Positions 61,289-64,000 of a stretch of DNA of 64,000 nt are shown here, piece by piece (the stretch's first letter is position 1; each line of letters begins with the position of its first letter). A model generated the notes under the pieces. The model saw only the letters and a list, made by a program, of their open reading frames with translations. It had not been told where the DNA came from and did not search any database. The DNA is from Mycobacterium barrassiae (GTDB taxonomy: Bacteria > Actinomycetota > Actinomycetes > Mycobacteriales > Mycobacteriaceae), in the NCBI RefSeq assembly GCF_025822765.1, contig NZ_JACKUK010000027.1, positions 249,626 to 313,625 of the forward strand, given 5' to 3'. A program made the translations under genes and the position numbers.

Positions 61289-62506
61289 ATGAACACCGAA
61301 TTCACGCTGACACAGAAGCGTGCGCTGGCAATCGCGACCGTCATCGCGATCCTCTTCGGCGCGTACTTCCTGCGTGGATACTTCATCCTGATCGTGGTCG
61401 CCGCAGTCGCGGCCTACCTGTTCCAGCCGCTCTACACGCGACTGAACAAGCGGGTCGGCGCAGGTTTGTCGGCGACGTTGACGCTGCTGGCGGCCTTCGC
61501 GGCGGTGATTGTGCCGTTGGGACTCTTCGTGTTCCTCGCCGTCGTCCAGATCACCAACATGGTGGAACGCGTCGCCGTCTGGGTCGAACGGACCGACCTC
61601 TCCGCCCTTGGCGATCGGTCGCTGGTGCTCGCAAACGAACTGCTGCACCGCCTGCCGTTCGTCGAGATCACGATCACCCCGGACTCGCTGCGCGGTTCGA
61701 TGACGACGGTCGCGCAGGAAGCCGGCAAATGGCTGCTCGGTCTCCTGCAGGGCGCCGCAGGCGGCGCATTCGGCGCGATCACGTCGGCCATCCTGTTCCT
61801 GTACGTGTTCATCTCGCTGCTGACCAACCGCGACAAGGTGCTGCTGCTCATCCGGCGGCTCAATCCCCTCGGCGAGGAGATCACCGACCTCTACATGTCG
61901 AAGATGGGCGCGATGGTCAAGGGCACCGTCATGGGACAGTTCGTCATCGCCGTCTGCCAGGGTGTCGCCGGTGCCGTCTCGATCTACATCGCCGGATTCC
62001 ATCAGGGGTTCTTCCTGTTCGCGGTGCTGCTGTCGGCGCTGTCGGTCATTCCGCTGGGCAGCGGTATCGTCACGATTCCGTTCGGTGTCGGAATGATCCT
62101 GTTCGGCAACGTATTCGGCGGCGTGTTCGTGATTCTCTTCCACGTGATCGTGGTGACCAACATCGACAACTTCCTGCGACCGATCCTCGTTCCCCGGGCA
62201 GCCCGCCTGGACTCCGCGCTGATGCTTCTCGCTGTGTTCGCGGGCATCGCGATGTTCGGCGCATGGGGCATCATCATCGGTCCCGTCCTGATGATCATCA
62301 TCGTGACGACGATCAGCGTGTACCTCGCCGTCTACAAGGGCGTACCGTTGATCGACCCCGACGAGCAGGATGCGAAACCCAAGCGGCGCAACCCGTTCTG
62401 GCGGTTGGGCCGTCGGGTCAAACAGAGGCGTGACGAAACCGCCGAAGAAGAACCCGAGATCGAGAATGTCCCTGCGGGGCCCGCGACTACTTCAGGCGCT
62501 GAGTGA
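61289..62506 (+). CDS. AI-2E family transporter, Rv1101c-like
   Basis: A 405-residue polytopic membrane protein of the AI-2 exporter (YdiK/PerM) family. About eight hydrophobic segments are visible, with the family patterns VVAAVAAYLFQPLYTRLNKR, IPLGSGIVTIPFGVGMIL and FLRPILVPRAARLD. A charged tail follows residue 360. It matches M. tuberculosis Rv1101c in type and place. It is ten bases after the SDR gene, so co-transcription is possible; true substrate is unknown. Confidence 0.9.
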   Translation: MNTEFTLTQKRALAIATVIAILFGAYFLRGYFILIVVAAVAAYLFQPLYTRLNKRVGAGLSATLTLLAAFAAVIVPLGLFVFLAVVQITNMVERVAVWVERTDLSALGDRSLVLANELLHRLPFVEITITPDSLRGSMTTVAQEAGKWLLGLLQGAAGGAFGAITSAILFLYVFISLLTNRDKVLLLIRRLNPLGEEITDLYMSKMGAMVKGTVMGQFVIAVCQGVAGAVSIYIAGFHQGFFLFAVLLSALSVIPLGSGIVTIPFGVGMILFGNVFGGVFVILFHVIVVTNIDNFLRPILVPRAARLDSALMLLAVFAGIAMFGAWGIIIGPVLMIIIVTTISVYLAVYKGVPLIDPDEQDAKPKRRNPFWRLGRRVKQRRDETAEEEPEIENVPAGPATTSGAE

Positions 62507-63284
62507 GGAACTCGACGACGCGCTTGAGTGCGGTGTCGGTGGGATAGCCCTCCTGATGGCGGAGCTCCAGCGTCAGCACGGAGTGCGCCATCCTTCCGAA
62601 ACCGTGCTCGTTGCCCTTCTTCGAGTTGATCTCGATGACCTCGAACGCATCGCCGAGCCGATCCTTGAGCGTCTTGAACCGTGCGCCCGGCACCAGGGGG
62701 TCCTCGCTGAATCGCAGTCCCAGAGCACACAATCCCTCGTTGGCCGCGCGCCGTTCCACGATTTTCAGCTCCGCCTCGGACAGACCCGGATCCCGCCGCT
62801 GTTGGGGAGTCAACGGCAACGGCAGTGACGGCTGGCTGAGGATCGGCGCGAGCACGCTGTCGTCGACCGCAGCCGCCAACGCGAAACCGCCGGTGAAGCA
62901 CTGGCCGATCACGCCGACACCCTTGCCCGGTGTCGAGGCGTTGAGGTCGCGCGCCAGTGCGCGCAGGTAATGCGCAACCGGCCGGTCGGCGTTTGTCGCG
63001 AAAGCCGCGAATTCCTTTGCCACGCAAGCGCGCATGATCGCCACGCCCGCTCCGGGCCGGGCTGCGGGTGCCCCTGGTGTACCGAACAGCGACGGCGCCG
63101 CCACCGTGAACCCGTTGTCCACCAGATGATTTCCCAGTGCCAGCACGCCCGGATGCAAGCCAGGCAATTCGGGAATGAGCACCACACCCGGACCCTCACC
63201 CTTGCGATACACGTCGTGGGTGTAGCCCGAAGCGGAGAACGGTGCGCAGCTCCAGCCGGTCAGATCAGCTTCCGGAGCGGTCAT
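62487..63284 (-). CDS. Dienelactone hydrolase family protein
   Basis: A 265-residue alpha/beta hydrolase of the dienelactone hydrolase type with a cysteine nucleophile in VIGQCFTGGFAL. GPGVVLIPELPGLHP gives the oxyanion region, and ENGNEHGFGRMA-like sequence (here KKGNEHGFGRMA) supplies the His. The 3' end overlaps the AI-2E gene by 20 bases, tail to tail. The natural substrate is unknown. Confidence 0.88.
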   Translation of the reverse strand: MTAPEADLTGWSCAPFSASGYTHDVYRKGEGPGVVLIPELPGLHPGVLALGNHLVDNGFTVAAPSLFGTPGAPAARPGAGVAIMRACVAKEFAAFATNADRPVAHYLRALARDLNASTPGKGVGVIGQCFTGGFALAAAVDDSVLAPILSQPSLPLPLTPQQRRDPGLSEAELKIVERRAANEGLCALGLRFSEDPLVPGARFKTLKDRLGDAFEVIEINSKKGNEHGFGRMAHSVLTLELRHQEGYPTDTALKRVVEFLTQRLK

Positions 63285-63306
63285 CTCTTCTCCTGTGCGG
63301 CGGGTC

Positions 63307-63954
63307 CTATGCGGCGGGCAAGGGCGAGGCGCTCTGCGTCGCCGCAGCCAGCGTACGGAACTCGTCGGTGGATGCGGCGCCGGTTATCGCAATCTGCGCA
63401 GGACCCTTCGGTCCGGTCAACCGGGTGGTCCACAGGGGCTCGCCAGGGCGCCCGTCGCGGTCGCCGCCGTCGTACACCACCCAGGTGACGCCGTCGACAT
63501 CCTCGACGCCCGTGGGATACAGGCTGTCCTCGATCGAGCCGACGAGTTTGTCCTCGTCGGCGTTGCTCTGCGTCAGGCTGACGTACATCCCGCTGGGCGC
63601 CAGATATCCGACGGTCGAGCTGACCGCACGGAGATGCTCCCCCGACGTCGGATCGGTGCGGCCGCCGTCGATGCCGTTCCGGCTGCCGGAGTTCGGCTGC
63701 CATCCCTCGGGCAGCTGGGGCACCCGGATCGGGATCTTGAGGGCGTCGGCGTCGGCCTGCAGCGCCCGAGGTGCGTCATAGGGGGGAACCGGTCCTTCCA
63801 CGGGCCCGCCGGCCTGGAACGAGCACATGCCCAGCACCCCGGCCAGCACGATGCAGGCAAAGATCAGCGGCGCCATGGACCAGAACATGTCCCGGCCGTC
63901 CTGGAGCAGCCGCGACTTAGCTGGCTTCGGAGCCGGCTGCGGCTGGGTGGTCAT
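63307..63954 (-). CDS. DUF4245 membrane-anchored protein, Rv1100-like
   Basis: A 215-residue protein with a short cytoplasmic N-terminus, one membrane helix (about 25-44) and an outer domain of the DUF4245 family (IPIRVPQLPEGWQPNSGS, TVGYLAPSGMYVSLTQSNAD, and GVTWVVYDGGD). The ATG at 63954 is preferred over the frame start at 63978. It matches M. tuberculosis Rv1100 by type and by position beside the AI-2E gene. The 46 bases beyond it to the window end hold no gene. Confidence 0.88.
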   Translation of the reverse strand: MTTQPQPAPKPAKSRLLQDGRDMFWSMAPLIFACIVLAGVLGMCSFQAGGPVEGPVPPYDAPRALQADADALKIPIRVPQLPEGWQPNSGSRNGIDGGRTDPTSGEHLRAVSSTVGYLAPSGMYVSLTQSNADEDKLVGSIEDSLYPTGVEDVDGVTWVVYDGGDRDGRPGEPLWTTRLTGPKGPAQIAITGAASTDEFRTLAAATQSASPLPAA

Positions 63955-64000
63955 GGTCGCCAGTATCCCAGGTCCCAACGGCCGGTCGGCGGATGGGACA

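Noticed and set aside
1-64000. tRNA, rRNA, CRISPR array or insertion sequence
   Set aside because: No cloverleaf-like sequence, no regularly spaced repeats and no transposase-like protein were seen on reading the window, though a tRNAscan or Infernal run was not possible.

Overview
The window looks like chromosomal DNA from a fast-growing mycobacterium (Mycobacterium/Mycolicibacterium or a close relative). The grounds are high GC with GC-rich third codon positions, a complete mce operon with two mce-associated genes, DUF3556, DUF2993 and DUF4245 proteins, KstR-type operators and a mycofactocin-type dehydrogenase. A block at the right end (ychF, DUF6542 gene, ispH, Rv1109c-like gene, xseA, xseB, 3-beta-hydroxysteroid dehydrogenase, then AI-2E transporter and DUF4245 gene) has the same order and relative orientation as M. 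tuberculosis Rv1112 to Rv1100, as I recall that genome, read in inverted orientation. I see no tRNA, rRNA, CRISPR array, transposase or prophage.

Region 1 (1-13013) is a catabolic and uptake locus. It holds a PotABCD-like ABC transporter split into two divergent halves, a class III aminotransferase, a BetI-like TetR regulator, a phytoene-desaturase-like FAD enzyme, a fused NDP-forming acyl-CoA synthetase, a mycofactocin-type SDR, a cupin, a glycine/D-amino-acid-oxidase-like FAD enzyme and an acyl-CoA dehydrogenase. Three copies of one palindrome (GACTGA-N4-TCAGTC) sit in the three divergent promoter regions, which suggests one regulon. The inferred job is uptake and oxidation of an unidentified amine. 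Region 2 (13078-17211) is a beta-oxidation operon (thiolase, crotonase, acyl-CoA dehydrogenase) divergent from a FadR/GntR regulator. Region 3 (17315-20412) has a DUF3556 membrane protein behind a KstR-like box, a DoxX protein, and a 757-bp AT-richer stretch with one possible small secreted peptide.

Region 4 (20413-33512) is a complete mce lipid-import operon (yrbEA, yrbEB, mceA-F, two mce-associated proteins) whose tail runs into an epoxide-hydrolase-like gene and a WS/DGAT-like acyltransferase. Region 5 (33717-46766) is mixed: a VOC protein, a TetR divergent from a hydrolase coupled to a 968-residue kinase/M23-like/aminotransferase fusion, a lipocalin-like protein, a class III nucleotide cyclase, a YiiX-like cysteine hydrolase, a DUF2993 protein, a PepD-like HtrA protease, an acyltransferase-3, a frameshifted SnoaL-like gene, an F420/FMN-type oxidoreductase and a thiamine-binding protein.

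Region 6 (46770-49096) is a small, less tidy accessory patch with zinc-ribbon miniproteins, an 80-bp direct repeat, a broken gene and a duplicated 3' end of ychF. Region 7 (49097-55549) is the conserved ychF-ispH-xseAB-3-beta-HSD block. Region 8 (55668-63954) has an arylsulfatase/HAD/formylglycine-generating-enzyme operon, an SRPBCC gene divergent from two SDRs across a KstR-like box, an AI-2E family permease, a dienelactone hydrolase and a DUF4245 protein. Several convergent gene pairs are separated by strong intergenic hairpins that may belong to dispersed repeat families.
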